Shown: positions 1 to 12,042 of the stretch, piece by piece
Position numbering within the stretch: the first letter of the stretch is position 1
Layout of the letters: each line of letters opens with the position of its first letter
From: Primulina eburnea
Lineage: Eukaryota; Streptophyta; Magnoliopsida; Lamiales; Gesneriaceae
Assembly: GCF_022965805.1 (NCBI RefSeq)
Contig: NC_133104.1
Coordinates: 23,432,069-23,496,068 of the forward strand
Direction of reading: 5' to 3'
DNA: 64,000 bases
The notes under the pieces: model-generated
What the model was told of the DNA's origin: nothing
The model's database searches: none
Seen by the model: the letters and a program-made list of their open reading frames with translations, nothing else
Translations under genes and position numbers: made by a program

Positions 1-843
1 TATGTAAATAATTTTAACTTTAAAATAACAGCGGAAGTAAACATTGTATTTCAAACAACAATTTAAAAATAACCAACATGTTAAAATCGAGTTTGAATGC
101 TAAAAGGTGCATAACCTAAATCATGAGGTCCTCGGGTTTACTACTGCTGTTCCAAGATCGCTCACTGGTCTCTGCCCGCGGTCTCGACCTCATCAATACC
201 TACAACAATCAAGTCTAGTGAGCCTAAAGACTTAACATGTATATATCGTGAATAACAAGTAAATATATCATAAAATCGCATGCATCATAAAAATAAAGTA
301 TCGTAGAGCGTGCGATGAAAATCGTATCATGAATAATTATAACTACGTGCATAACTGAAAATTCATGCGTAAAAACTTTGCTCAATAGAGCTTTGTCATA
401 ACATATCATAATTTTTCTGGTAGAGATAATGTTTCTAAGCTAGTGGCCCATAACATAACGTAAGCATCTGATCAGAATAAACCACAGTATACTGGGCGGT
501 AGAGATCAATCACAGCCCTTGGACTGGATGTCTGTACCCATACATAATCATAAACCAGTCGTAAGTCACCGGGCGGAGAGGTCCTTGGTTGCGCCTACAG
601 ACTTCCAAACCCATAAGCATATGGTGGCCACAAGACATATAGCATATATCTCAAAAAAAACATTTTATATTTTTATGCATGTAATATCATTATAACCTTA
701 TTTTTATCGGATGAGTTGAATCTTTCCCAGGCTTGCTGCGACTTAATTCTAATATGTGACACATGCAATAAATTTTAACTTGTCAAAAACTTAACAATAG
801 AACCAAAAACGAGACGATTCGGCCCAACAACTTGATTTTTAAC
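1..843 (-). mobile_element. Gypsy-type LTR F, 3' (sense) portion
   Basis: Non-coding sequence that reads as the end of a plant gypsy LTR on the minus strand. It has the block around 127-140 (GTCCTCGGGTT) and the following GTGAGCCTAAAGACTTAAC block, both of which recur in a similar order in the LTR of gypsy I (near 54472 and 54545). The other half of the same LTR lies at 38832-41066, beyond the copia C insertion; the two halves are joined by the CATGG duplication. The sense 3' terminus lies left of the window, so I cannot tell a solo LTR from one end of a full element. No gene is visible; short ORFs here are not supported. Confidence 0.7.
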
Positions 844-848
844 CATGG

Positions 849-1880
849 TGTTGGAAACTAAATTATGGAGTTTGACAAAATATGAACCAACTGAAAATAA
901 AAACCAACTGATCAAGCAAATTGAAATCAGAAATTGAACTCAGAAACTGAATCTACGCAACTGAAAATTCAGTTGTTCTCCTCATCAGCAACTGATCGAA
1001 GTAAACTGGACTTGACAACTGAAATCAGTTGATTCAATAAAGAAAACTGATCATCTGAAAACGGATCAGTTGATACATTCATACTTCAACTAAACATGTC
1101 TCGGGAAAGAACATTCAACCGACAAAGAGACATAGAAGATTGCAACGTCGCACTTCAATCAATACAGCTTAGAACAACGCATTTCGCCTAAAGAAATTAA
1201 GACGCCACATTAGAATAAATGAATCAAACAATGCCCAAGGAATGATGAAGTGGCAATCAACGGATACAAAGATTCAAAAAATATCTCAAGTTACCGTTGG
1301 AAGACAAGATTATAAATATGACAGAAGAACAGCTGAAGAAAACAACAGAATACTCTATTCAAAGCTTGTTGTTACTCTGCAAAAAATCATAGCTCACTCT
1401 TACTTGATTTATTCGTAGAAGTCAAGGCTACAATCTGAGCTCACTAGAAATTTGTAAAAATTTGATAAATTCAATAGTGCTAAGACCAGTTACGTACTGA
1501 GAACACTTTGTAATACTAAGAGTTTCATTCTTGGCAGTGATAAGTCCAAACTGAAGTGGGTCAGTACAAATCTTGTATTTGATCAAAGTCTTTTAGTGGA
1601 AATCCTATCCTTGGGATATAAGGGGTGACGTAGGAGTAATTGAAATCTCCGAACATCCAGAAACAACCCTTGCGTATTTTATTTCAGTTTTGTATTCTAT
1701 CTTTCAGTCAGTTAGCTTCCGCAACTATTTCAGTTTAACTGATTTTCATTGACTAACAAGATTCCGAGAATCAGTTTGTCACCAAACTGAACTCAAAATT
1801 CGAAAAGATCAGTTTTATATTGTGAGTGTTTATTCAACCCCCCCTTCTAAACACTCTTGATACATTAATCGATCCTATCA
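849..1880 (+). repeat. 5' LTR of copia C
   Basis: 1032-bp LTR with TG...CA ends, matching 37823-38826 over its whole length with small indels near 900-960 and 1055. It is unusually rich in CAGTTGA/TCAACTG-type words. A TATA-like TATAAATA at 1311-1318 probably sets the U3/R boundary a little downstream. No real coding content. Confidence 0.95.
1311..1318 (+). promoter_or_regulatory. TATA box in 5' LTR of copia C
   Basis: TATAAATA preceded by CAAGAT and followed by GACAGAAG; the same motif is kept in the 3' LTR at 38257-38264. Likely core promoter for the genomic RNA; the position within the LTR is reasonable for a U3 promoter. Confidence 0.6.
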
Positions 1881-1882
1881 AG

Positions 1883-1894
1883 TTGTATCAGAGC
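1883..1894 (+). other. Primer binding site of copia C
   Basis: TTGTATCAGAGC starts 2 nt after the 5' LTR. It is one mismatch from TGGTATCAGAGC, the complement of the 3' end of plant initiator-Met tRNA. The same variant form recurs in copia E (48307-48318), consistent with related lineages. Confidence 0.75.
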
Positions 1895-1939
1895 GGGTGA
1901 ATCTTGTTCTTGAATACTTTTGATCTATAAACTTGCTAC

Positions 1940-2449
1940 ATGACTTCATTCAACAAAATTCCTATGTTCTCCAGAGAAGAATTTGATGATTGGAAAATCA
2001 GAATGCAGGCTCATTTAGCTGCACAAGATGATGATATGTGGTATGTCATAACTGATGGACCCATGAAGATTATGAAAACAAACACAGCAGTTGCCATAAC
2101 AGAAGGGGCACCACAAAGAATAGAAAAGCTTAGAGATGAATGGACAACTGAAGATAAAAGAAAAGCGAATCTTGATAATGTGGTTAAAGACATTCTGTAC
2201 AAAACGCTGGACAAAGTAACCTTTAGCAACATAAAGATGTGTAAGACAGCCAAAGAAATTTGGGAAATGTGATCCAGCTGTGTGAAGGAAATGATCAAAC
2301 CAAAGAGAATAAACTCTCTGTTGTTGTTCAAAGGTTTGATAACATCAAAATGAAAGCAAGAGAATCAATACACGAGTATGATAAAAAAGTGTAAGCAGTA
2401 ACGTCAATGAGTTAAATGTACTTGGAAAAGTGTATACCAACAAAGAGAT
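1940..2449 (+). pseudogene. gag: gag of copia C, N-terminal part
   Basis: Starts at ATG 1940 shortly after the primer site. The first 110 residues (MTSFNKIPMFSREEFDDWKI...) are typical of the SIRE-type copia Gag N-terminus, a capsid-like protein that packages the element RNA. The frame closes at TGA 2270-2272; a frameshift and a further stop near 2392 show decay. At 2450 gypsy A interrupts it, and gag resumes after the GAGAT duplication at 20777. Confidence 0.8.
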
Positions 2450-2718
2450 TGTAACACCCAGACATTTGTATGCATATGATGTAAGGTAATGATTATGATT
2501 AAGTATTTTCATTATTACTTTTATGGTTTGTTATGATGATCGTTTGGGATGTGTAGCGTAATGGTGATGGTTTGTGGCTTCAAGATATGATATGAATGGT
2601 ATTGAATGATATATAATGAAACAAAGAATGGATGGGTAGAATAGAAAGTTGATCCTTAGCCAAATAGGTAATGGAAGTGCTGAAACGGTAGGAAACTGTG
2701 GCAGTAGTTGTAGATTTT
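2450..2718 (+). repeat. 5' LTR of gypsy A, first part
   Basis: 269 bp matching the start of the 3' LTR at 18473. It breaks off within GTTGTAGATTTT where copia B inserted; ATTTT (2714-2718) is repeated at 12038-12042, after which the LTR continues. Confidence 0.93.
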
Positions 2719-4849
2719 TGTTAGAGTAGGTGCCCGTCGAGCCAAGTGTTGGCCGAGTGTTCACAATGAAACTCTATGAATAAGCAATCTTTAGTTTAAT
2801 AATATTTGAAATTATCATTTTGGCAAATCTTTATCTGTATACCCATGCTAGCTGCATAGATAAAGCCCTTGAATATACAAATAGTAGAAAGAATATGAGA
2901 TGCTCATATGATGAGTATCATGAAACTCATATTTGTAATACTATATATTCTAAACGGTTCCTAGTCGATTCAGCCGCCACTAAGAAGGATATAGGCCGCT
3001 CGAGTTAGAGACTAGTATCTGCGATGTGAGTACCATGTTTCATTGGTAGGGGACATTGTGATGTCCGAACATGCAGATAGGTGCTCCTTGTAGAGTGCAC
3101 TGAACAACCCTCCATAAAAGGACTTTCCAAGTGGTTCTCACTTATCGAGTGGAAAAGTCCTGGTTTATGGTTGTACAGAATTAGTCCTTATGACCCGGGA
3201 CAACATTGAGACTCTATGTGCTAGAATTACACTTTGACTTGTTTACCGACTCTCATGGGGTCATCAGGTGGCAAGGTTGGGTGTTCTGTCGAAACACATA
3301 GGAGTCGATGCATTGTAGTCGGGGATTCACCGCTTACCTTCGGGTATGGATATCCTATGTGTTATCATGTGTATGTAGATCGAAATCTCTGGCCAGAGTA
3401 TGGTTGTAATTATGAAAGGTGTTTCATAGATTACACCATCGATGCAACTACGACATGACACATAGTATCGATTCATTGACAACTCTCGATAAACCAATGG
3501 TTGTCGAATCGATCGGGATATATGAGTTGAAGGGACCGTACTGTGCGCTAACCATAATTGAATGGTTCTTGCAGGCACTATCATGTGATACCTAGGGAAT
3601 CACGTAAGCGATGCTGCTAGGCGTTTAACGTGATTGGTTGGGTACTATCAGACTTGAGTTCTGACGTTCTTATTATCAAGGTGTTGATAAGTAAGAATGG
3701 AGCAATTAGGGTATGCTCGAATAAGGACATGTTTAGTCCGAATCACATGGAGATGTGAACCCACGGCTAGTTGTATCAATGAACCATTGAGGGCCACACA
3801 AGTACTAGCTTTGTAAATCCCGATGAGAAGTAAAATAGTTCAATGTGTTGAACGGCTTATAAAAGAGTTTATAAGCGTAAGGAAAATTAGAAGTATGACT
3901 TCTATAAAGGAGAAAATAGTTCAAAGTGTTGAACGGCTTATAAATGTGTTTATAAGTGTAAAGAAAAATAGAAGTATGACTTCTATGAGAGAAATGTAAA
4001 TTTTGATTTATGGAAGTGTTCCTAAATTAAAATTTGGCCAAGTGACTAATGTTTTTGAAAATTGTGATTTTCATAAACATTATTATGGACTAAATTAAAT
4101 TAATTCAAGTGTTGAATTAATTAAACACTAGTGGGCCTAGTAGAGCCCAAATAATTAAATTAATTCAAGTGTTGGATTAATTAAATAATATTGAGTCTAG
4201 TAGAGCTCAATTAAAATAATTATTTAACTAGTGGGACTTGAGTAAATTCAAGTAATATTTAATTTGTCTCAAATATGTTTGAGATAATTAAATTTAGTCT
4301 ATGGTTTTTTATTTGATAGAAAACTATATTATATGAATGCATGGGAGGTGAAGAGTTGGGGAATACTTTTGAATAAAATATTGGTTGGCATGCAACTTTT
4401 TGTATCAACTTTTTGCAACCCCAAGACTTGATTCTCCTCCCTCATTCTACACTCCATATGGCCGAAACTCTCCATACAATTTCTCTCCAATTTTCTTCCA
4501 TTGTGTGTTCTTCAATTTGTTGAGGAACACTACACTATTCATTGAAAAATCTTCTTGTTTTTCTAGTGCAAAACAAGAAGGGATTTACCTAGTTGGTGGT
4601 GGGCTTAATTTTGGAGTAAGGAGGAGGCTTGAAGATCTTCATCCATTCAAGAGCTTTGTTGTTTAACAACAAAGTTGGAGCCACAATCAACTTTTAAAGT
4701 TGATAGGTAAATTTTCTCAACACCCTATGTATGTTTTTGAGATTTTAATAAATATTGCACAACTTCTTTTGGTGGCCGAAATTTCCCCTTAAAAATTTGA
4801 TTTTTGTGCTTCCGTTGCGTTTCCGGCCACCGTAACCGGTCCGCTTTCA
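2719..4849 (+). repeat. 5' LTR of copia B
   Basis: 2131 bp, TGTTAGAGTAGG to CCGCTTTCA. It contains two internal tandem duplications: about 80 bp (3832-3987, repeating AAAATAGTTCAA...GACTTCTAT) and about 60 bp (4095-4215, repeating TTAATTCAAGTGTT). Short ORFs here are repeated exactly in the 3' LTR and I do not regard them as genes. Confidence 0.95.
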
Positions 4850-6665
4850 AGTGGTATCCGAGCTAAGGTTACGGATTTTGTGTAATATTTACGTAATATT
4901 ATGTTGAGATCGATTTCTAACCGCTTGAGAAATTTTTTGGTGCATGTATGGTGAAGGCCGAAATTTTTGAAGAAAAACAAAAAAAAAAAAAAAATGTTTT
5001 TCGGGCAGCCCGAGGGGCTGCCCGAAAATTTCGGGCAGCATAGGGCAGCACGAGGGGCTGCCCGAAATGTTCAGTTTTAAAATAAAAAAAAAAATTTTTT
5101 GTTGTTGCCGGAATCCGGCGACGGAGCTCCGGCGACGGCGATGACGGCTAGGGTTTCCAAAAGGTGTTTTGGTTAATCCAAGTGTCATGGGCCTTGAGAT
5201 GTTGGGCCATTGGATGGCCAACATAATTTGTGAAATTTAAATGGGCCAAAGTTTCTTTTTTGATGTAAAATGGTTTTTGGGCCCTTAAGTTTAAATTTAC
5301 AATTGTTGCACATATTTTCTCATAAAATAAATAATTGAAGTAGGACTTTAATTATTTATAGTAAATGGTGATTTACAAGAAATTCGATTATAAATAAATT
5401 AATTTGAAAGTAGACAAAGGTGATTGTATACTTTGTTAATTTAATTTATAATTGTGGCGGTTAGTGATTGGATCAAGATATATAATATTGGATCAATTAA
5501 TTATAGTGATAATTAATTGATGGTGTATGATATGTGATATTATGCATGAAGGATGATCAAAAGCCCAAGCCCAATTTGCTAGGTGTATGCTAGGATATTT
5601 GTGTTGAATGATTGTAATAATTATCAATTTATCAAGTGGGCTTGGTTTATGGCCCGTTCCCACCCCATGAGATGTATCCCTATGTGCCATGGATATTTAT
5701 TTGTAAATATTAGAATAGGGGAAGATCAAGATTGGAAGATGGTGGCCTTGGTGATTATGAAGATCGAAGACATGTAATATTGGATGCTAATGTAATAATT
5801 TAGTTGCATTGCATCCCGTGCATTTACCCTAGGATTGGACCTAGGCCCGTGTTTGGCTCACACGGGCCATTAGTTTTGGGGCGATTGATCATCCTTGTAT
5901 TGTTTTCTATTTATGATATATGCATGATATGTTATAAATAATGAGTATGTGCGTTATTATTATGATAATAACAAAGTTGCATGAATCCGGCAAACATACG
6001 ATCAAACATGGCGAGCTTTTAAAATAAAATTAATGATGAGACCTTTCAAAATTAAAAACCCTCATTTTGAATAAGATTCAAAATTAATATCAAGCCCGAA
6101 AAGGGGAATTATAAATTTGTTTATAATTTCCTTGTCTTCCATCGACAATGGGTGCATGATGAACGCTACCCGTACTCGGGGCTCGGCTCATATTATTGGG
6201 GGGGCCCTGGGTGCCGGAAAGCTGTGACATCCATTGACATGGTGATGTGAACTACGTGGAACTCCCATGATTTCGGCTCATATTATTGAGGGAACTCATG
6301 GCGACCGTCCATTAAGGTTCAACATCGATGGGTAAGGCTTGACACGTGAAGATGAACGACGTCATATTATTGGGTCCTAATCAAACGTGAGACAAAAGTT
6401 TACGTTAAGGGTTGCATTGTGATGCAATTGGAAACTACCTTTTAGGTTTTGTGATTGGCTGATATTATTCGGGATCATAATTCGCTAATTGGACCTTACG
6501 TACCTACTGAGGAAAGGAGTTTCCCGTTTTCACTAGAGGGTAGTGAAAGATGTCAAAACAGTGGGAGCAAATATTTATGAAGTATAAGTCCAAACTTCAT
6601 ATCTTACTAAATATTTAAAATAGTCATCAACATTTATCTGTTTTACTTTTCAGTACAAATTGACG
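4850..6665 (+). other. Primer site and long leader of copia B
   Basis: TGGTATCCGAGC at 4852-4863 is the primer site, one mismatch from the usual initiator-Met complement. About 1.8 kb of untranslated leader follows. It includes an inverted G/C-rich stretch (5005-5065, with repeated GAGGGGCTGCCCGAAA words) and four copies of a TATTATTsGGG-like motif at about 6191, 6281, 6365 and 6472. A packaging or translational role is possible but not shown. Confidence 0.65.
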
Positions 6666-7526
6666 ATGTCATCGATTCGCAATCCAATATCCGTAATACT
6701 CGACAAAAACATATTAACTGGACCTAATTACCTCACTTGGCTAAGAAACCTAAAAATCGTCTTGAATTCGGAAAAGATAGCATATACACTGACTGAGTCG
6801 CCCCCTGTTGAGGCTCCGACTCACTGCAATCCTGAGGAATTGCAGGCTTACAAGGAATGGTGTGACCATGACTTGATAGCCAGGTGTTATATGCTGACTT
6901 CTATGAATGATGAGCTGCAGAGGCGTTTTGAGGGTGCAAAGAGTGCTGTTGACATTCATTTGCACCTCAAGGAGCTCTTTGGAGAGCAAACGCGTCCTCT
7001 TAGGCATGCTACCGTCAAGGAGCTGATCACTTTGCGCATGCGAGAGGGGACCTCGGTCCATGAGCATGGCCTAAAGGTGATCGGGCTCGTGGACAAGCTC
7101 GTTGGCATGGATCTGATCCTGCCTTCGGAGTTGACCACCGACATGTTGCTGTTATCGCTGCCTAGCTCATTTGATCCTTTTGTGGTGAACTTCAACATGA
7201 ACAAGATGGAACCGACCCTTGAGGAGTTGGTAAACATGCTTGTTACCTTTGAGTCCACTATCAAGAAAGAGAAGTCGGTTCTTTATGTGGGTTCTTCATC
7301 TGGTACGAAGATTGATCCACATGGGAATGGAAAGAAGCGTTCTTTCCAACGTCCCGAGAAGAACGAGCCCTTGTTGAGGCAATCTCCGAATCCCGTTGTG
7401 GCAGCCAGACCAGTTAAGGCTGACAAGACTGGTGATGTTTGCCATCACTGCAAGAAGCCTGGACATTGGAGGCGAAATTGCAAAGAATATCTTGCCCAGA
7501 AGTGTTCTGGAAACGGTATGTTCTAA
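6666..7526 (+). CDS. gag: Gag of copia B
   Basis: 286-codon open frame from ATG 6666 (an in-frame TTG at 6660 is less likely the start). The N-terminus (SSIRNPISVILDKNILTGPNYLTW...) matches plant copia Gag capsid domains (UBN2/DUF4219 type). A CCHC zinc knuckle C-X2-C-X4-H-X4-C lies at about residues 262-275 (CHHCKKPGHWRRNC). It would form virus-like particles and bind element RNA in the cytoplasm. This is the only intact gene in copia B. The frame ends at TAA 7524-7526; another stop lies between it and the protease in the same frame. Confidence 0.85.
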   Translation: MSSIRNPISVILDKNILTGPNYLTWLRNLKIVLNSEKIAYTLTESPPVEAPTHCNPEELQAYKEWCDHDLIARCYMLTSMNDELQRRFEGAKSAVDIHLHLKELFGEQTRPLRHATVKELITLRMREGTSVHEHGLKVIGLVDKLVGMDLILPSELTTDMLLLSLPSSFDPFVVNFNMNKMEPTLEELVNMLVTFESTIKKEKSVLYVGSSSGTKIDPHGNGKKRSFQRPEKNEPLLRQSPNPVVAARPVKADKTGDVCHHCKKPGHWRRNCKEYLAQKCSGNGMF

Positions 7527-7550
7527 ATTTAAGTAAACATTTTAATTAAC

Positions 7551-9892
7551 TCTACTTCTTGGGTATTAGATACCGGTTGTGACTCACATCTCTGTAATGG
7601 GTTACAGGTGATGGGAAGAAGTAGGAAGCTTAAGGAAGGTGTGACCTTCTTGAGGATGGGCAATGAAGCAAGAGTTGCTGCCAAGACCTTAAGAGATGTT
7701 TACTTATTGTTGAACAATAGTTTTAAGTTAATTAAGAGATGTTTGTTTGTACCTTTTTGATGAAAAAACATTATTTCCATTTCTATTGTGATAAAGATGG
7801 ATATTCTTGTTTATTTAGCAAAGGTGTTTGCAACATTTACAAGAATGAATGTTTAATTGGTACTTGAGAACTTGAAAACGATCTCTATAACTTAAAATTA
7901 AAAGATATTCCATTAAATGTCCATTCAAAGGCAGACACCATATGAGATATGGATGGGTAAGCCTCCCAAATATTCTTATCTTAGAATATGGGGAGCCCTG
8001 CTTATGTGAAGCAGGTTAGTGGGAGATAAATTGGATTGTTGATCCATTTTATGTTACTTTGTGGGATATCCAAGGAATTAAGTTGGATATCATTTCTATC
8101 ATCCCCAAGAAACAAAAGTGTTTGTTTCTAGGAATGCAACCTTTTTGGAAAGGGATTTTCTATTGGATAGAAAAAGGCAGATGATAGAACTCGAAGAGGT
8201 TCGAGAGAAACCCACAATTATAGAACCCACACCCGATGAGCCAAGAGAGGAGATACAAGCTCCTAGCAGATACGAGAAAGTCTCGAGACCACCTATGAGG
8301 TATGGTCAGCTTCTTGAAGAAGGCCATGATGAGCCTAACCATGGATGTGATCCATGGACCTTCAAGGAAGCGTTATCTGATGCCAATTCATCCAAGTGAC
8401 TTGAAGAAATGGAATCTGAGTTGAATTCCATGCATTCGAACCAAGTGTAGGATCTTGTGGATCCACCTGTGGGAACTGTTCCTACAGGGACTTGGGGAGG
8501 ATGGGAAGGTGTTGACCTTCAAGGCGCGATTGGTGGCAAAAGGATGTACTCAAAGACAAGGAGTTGACTTTGAGGAAACCTTTTCCCAATCGCAATGTTC
8601 AAGTCCATAAGGATTTTATTAGCCATAGCTGCATAGTATGACTATGAGATATGGCAGATGGATGTCAAGACAAACTTTCTTAAATGGGGATTTTAAGAAA
8701 GTTATTTACATGTCTAAACCTGAAGGGTTTACATCTATCGGAAGTGAGCATATGGTATGCAAACTTCAGAGATCTATTTATGATCTAATGCAGGCATCTA
8801 GGAGTTGGAACCTCAGATTCGACAGTACAATCAAATAGTTTGATTTACTGTGAATCATGAGGGACCCTATGTGTATAAGAAGGTCAGTGGGAGTGTTGTG
8901 ACATTCCTGGTGCTTTATGTTGATGACATTCTAATCTTTGGGAATGATGTAGGAATGTTGCAATCAACAAAGATATGGTTAGCGAGTAAGTTCTCGATGA
9001 AGGACTTGGGTGAAGCATCTTTTGTATTGGGATACAGATCTATTGAGATAGATCGAAAAGATGACTTGGTCTCAGTCCACATACATGATACCATCGTGAA
9101 GCGGTTCTCGATGGATGAGTCCATGAGAGGACATCTACCAGTGTGTCATGGCGTGTCCCTATCCAAGTCTGTCTCCCAAGACAGATGCAGAGATAGTGGC
9201 GATGACACGCATTCCGTATGCTTCGGAAATTGGTAATATCATGTATGGGATGATATCTACACGTCCTGACGTGGCGTTTGCACTATATGTAGTGAAATGA
9301 TATCATTCGAACCCTGGTCTTCCACACCTGAAAGCTGTGAAAGACATCCTCAAGTAGTTGAGAAGGACCAATAAAGTGTTCTTGGTCTATGGGGTAGAGA
9401 ACTGAAATTGGAAGGTTATACCGACTCTAGCTTCCAAAGCGATATCGATAACCTGAAGTCAACCTCTAGTTTTGTATTCATGCTCTATGGTGCTGCAGTC
9501 TCTTGGAAGAGTTCCAAGCAAGACAATATTACGGATTCCAGCACAGAGGCCGAATACATTGCTGCATCAGATGCAGCAAGGGAGGCTGTTTGGATAAGGA
9601 ATTTCGTCTAAGAGTTGGACGTCATTCCTAATGGAGTTGCTCCTATCCCGGTGTTGTGTGACAACACGGGAGCTATAGCTCAAGCAAAGGAGCCAAGGTC
9701 TCATCAGAATCCAAACTCGTATTGAGAAAGTACCACATCCTCGGAGAGATTGTGGAAAGAAGAGTAGTGTCTATTGACAAAGTCGGCTCCGCAGATTATG
9801 TTGTTGATCCACTAGCTAAGCCTTTACCTGGACCATTATTCGACAAGCATCGCGAATCAATGGGTTTTAAGCATATGGGTAGTTGGCTCTAG
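7551..9892 (+). pseudogene. pol: pol remnant of copia B (integrase core deleted)
   Basis: The protease motif VLDTGCDSHLC at about 7560-7595 follows gag in the same frame. Part of the pre-integrase region remains to about 7925, then the sequence jumps to the integrase C-terminal side (TPYEIWMGKPPKYSYL in one frame, about 7930), so the DDE catalytic core is missing. RT pieces lie at 8118-8399, 8638-8838 and 8850-9236, including an intact YVDDILIFG motif near 8920. RNase H pieces at 9408-9611 include the DSSTEAEYIAA motif. Stops and frameshifts separate every piece. The last stop is TAG at 9890-9892, just before the polypurine tract. Not able to encode its own transposition. Confidence 0.85.
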
Positions 9893-9896
9893 TGCA

Positions 9897-9906
9897 AGTG
9901 GGAGAT
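9897..9906 (+). other. Polypurine tract of copia B
   Basis: AGTGGGAGAT immediately before the 3' LTR start TGTTAGAG at 9907; expected plus-strand primer for reverse transcription. Confidence 0.7.
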
Positions 9907-12037
9907 TGTTAGAGTAGGTGCCCGTCGAGCCAAGTGTTGGCCGAGTGTTCACAATGAAACTCTATGAATAAGCAATCTTTAGTTTAATAATATTTGAAAT
10001 TATCATTTTGGCAAATCTTTATCTGTATACCCATGCTAGCTGCATAGATAAAGCCCTTGAATATACAAATAGTAGAAAGAATATGAGATGCTCATATGAT
10101 GAGTATCATGAAACTCATATTTGTAATACTGTATATTCTAAACGGTTCCTAGTCGATTCAGCCGCCACTAAGAAGGATATAGGCCGCTCGAGTTAGAGAC
10201 TAGTATCTGCGATGTGAGTACCATGTTTCATTGGTAGGGGACATTGTGATGTCCGAACATGCAGATAGGTGCTCCTTGTAGAGTGCACTGAACAACCCTC
10301 CATAAAAGGACTTTCCAAGTGGTTCTCACTTATCGAGTGGAAAAGTCCTGGTTTATGGTTGTACAGAATTAGTCCTTATGACCCGGGACAACATTGAGAC
10401 TCTATGTGCTAGAATTACACTTTGACTTGTTTACCGACTCTCATGGGGTCATCAGGTGGCAAGGTTGGGTGTTCTGTCGAAACACATAGGAGTCGATGCA
10501 TTGTAGTCGGGGATTCACCGCTTACCTTCGGGTATGGATATCCTATGTGTTATCATGTGTATGTAGATCGAAATCTCTGGCCAGAGTATGGTTGTAATTA
10601 TGAAAGGTGTTTCATAGATTACACCATCGATGCAACTACGACATGACACATAGTATCGATTCATTGACAACTCTCGATAAACCAATGGTTGTCGAATCGA
10701 TCGGGATATATGAGTTGAAGGGACCGTACTGTGCGCTAACCATAATTGAATGGTTCTTGCAGGCACTATCATGTGATACCTAGGGAATCACGTAAGCGAT
10801 GCTGCTAGGCGTTTAACGTGATTGGTTGGGTACTATCAGACTTGAGTTCTGACGTTCTTATTATCAAGGTGTTGATAAGTAAGAATGGAGCAATTAGGGT
10901 ATGCTCGAATAAGGACATGTTTAGTCCGAATCACATGGAGATGTGAACCCACGGCTAGTTGTATCAATGAACCATTGAGGGCCACACAAGTACTAGCTTT
11001 GTAAATCCCGATGAGAAGTAAAATAGTTCAATGTGTTGAACGGCTTATAAAGGAGTTTATAAGCGTAAGGAAAATTAGAAGTATGACTTCTATAAAGGAG
11101 AAAATAGTTCAAAGTGTTGAACGGCTTATAAATGTGTTTATAAGTGTAAAGAAAAATAGAAGTATGACTTCTATGAGAGAAATGTAAATTTTGATTTATG
11201 GAAGTGTTCCTAAATTAAAATTTGGCCAAGTGACTAATGTTTTTGAAAATTGTGATTTTCATAAACATTATTATGGACTAAATTAAATTAATTCAAGTGT
11301 TGAATTAATTAAACACTAGTGGGCCTAGTAGAGCCCAAATAATTAAATTAATTCAAGTGTTGGATTAATTAAATAATATTGAGTCTAGTAGAGCTCAATT
11401 AAAATAATTATTTAACTAGTGGGACTTGAGTAAATTCAAGTAATATTTAATTTGTCTCAAATATGTTTGAGATAATTAAATTTAGTCTATGGTTTTTTAT
11501 TTGATAGAAAACTATATTATATGAATGCATGGGAGGTGAAGAGTTGGGGAATACTTTTGAATAAAATATTGGTTGGCATGCAACTTTTTGTATCAACTTT
11601 TTGCAACCCCAAGACTTGATTCTCCTCCCTCATTCTACACTCCATATGGCCGAAACTCTCCATACAATTTCTCTCCAATTTTCTTCCATTGTGTGTTCTT
11701 CAATTTGTTGAGGAACACTACACTATTCATTGAAAAATCTTCTTGTTTTTCTAGTGCAAAACAAGAAGGGATTTACCTAGTTGGTGGTGGGCTTAATTTT
11801 GGAGTAAGGAGGAGGCTTGAAGATCTTCATCCATTCAAGAGCTTTGTTGTTTAACAACAAAGTTGGAGCCACAATCAACTTTTAAAGTTGATATGTAAAT
11901 TTTCTCAACACCCTATGTATGTTTTTGAGATTTTAATAAATATTGCACAACTTCTTTTGGTGGCCGAAATTTCCCCTTAAAAATTTGATTTTTATGCTTC
12001 CGTTGCGTTTCCGGCCACCGTAACCGGTCCGCTTTCA
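9907..12037 (+). repeat. 3' LTR of copia B
   Basis: 2131 bp, near-identical to 2719-4849 including both internal tandem duplications. Followed directly by the ATTTT duplication and the rest of the gypsy A 5' LTR. Confidence 0.95.
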
Positions 12038-12042
12038 ATTTT

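Larger units (their letters stand above)
2719..12037 (+). mobile_element. Copia element B, young but pol-defective
   Basis: Complete copia element with two 2131-bp LTRs (2719-4849, 9907-12037) that I find to differ at about four positions (near 2943, 3859, 4706, 4807 and equivalents). Duplication ATTTT at 2714-2718 and 12038-12042. It holds an open gag but a pol with stops, missing the integrase catalytic core and part of the RT. Near-identical LTRs mean recent insertion, so the defects were probably present in the parent copy and the element was moved by enzymes of an autonomous relative. Confidence 0.95.

Noticed and set aside
2820..4666. Several ORFs of 60-93 codons in the copia B LTRs, each found twice (also at 10008-11854)
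   Set aside because: They lie wholly in LTR sequence, are duplicated only because the LTR is duplicated, and show no domain or codon bias.
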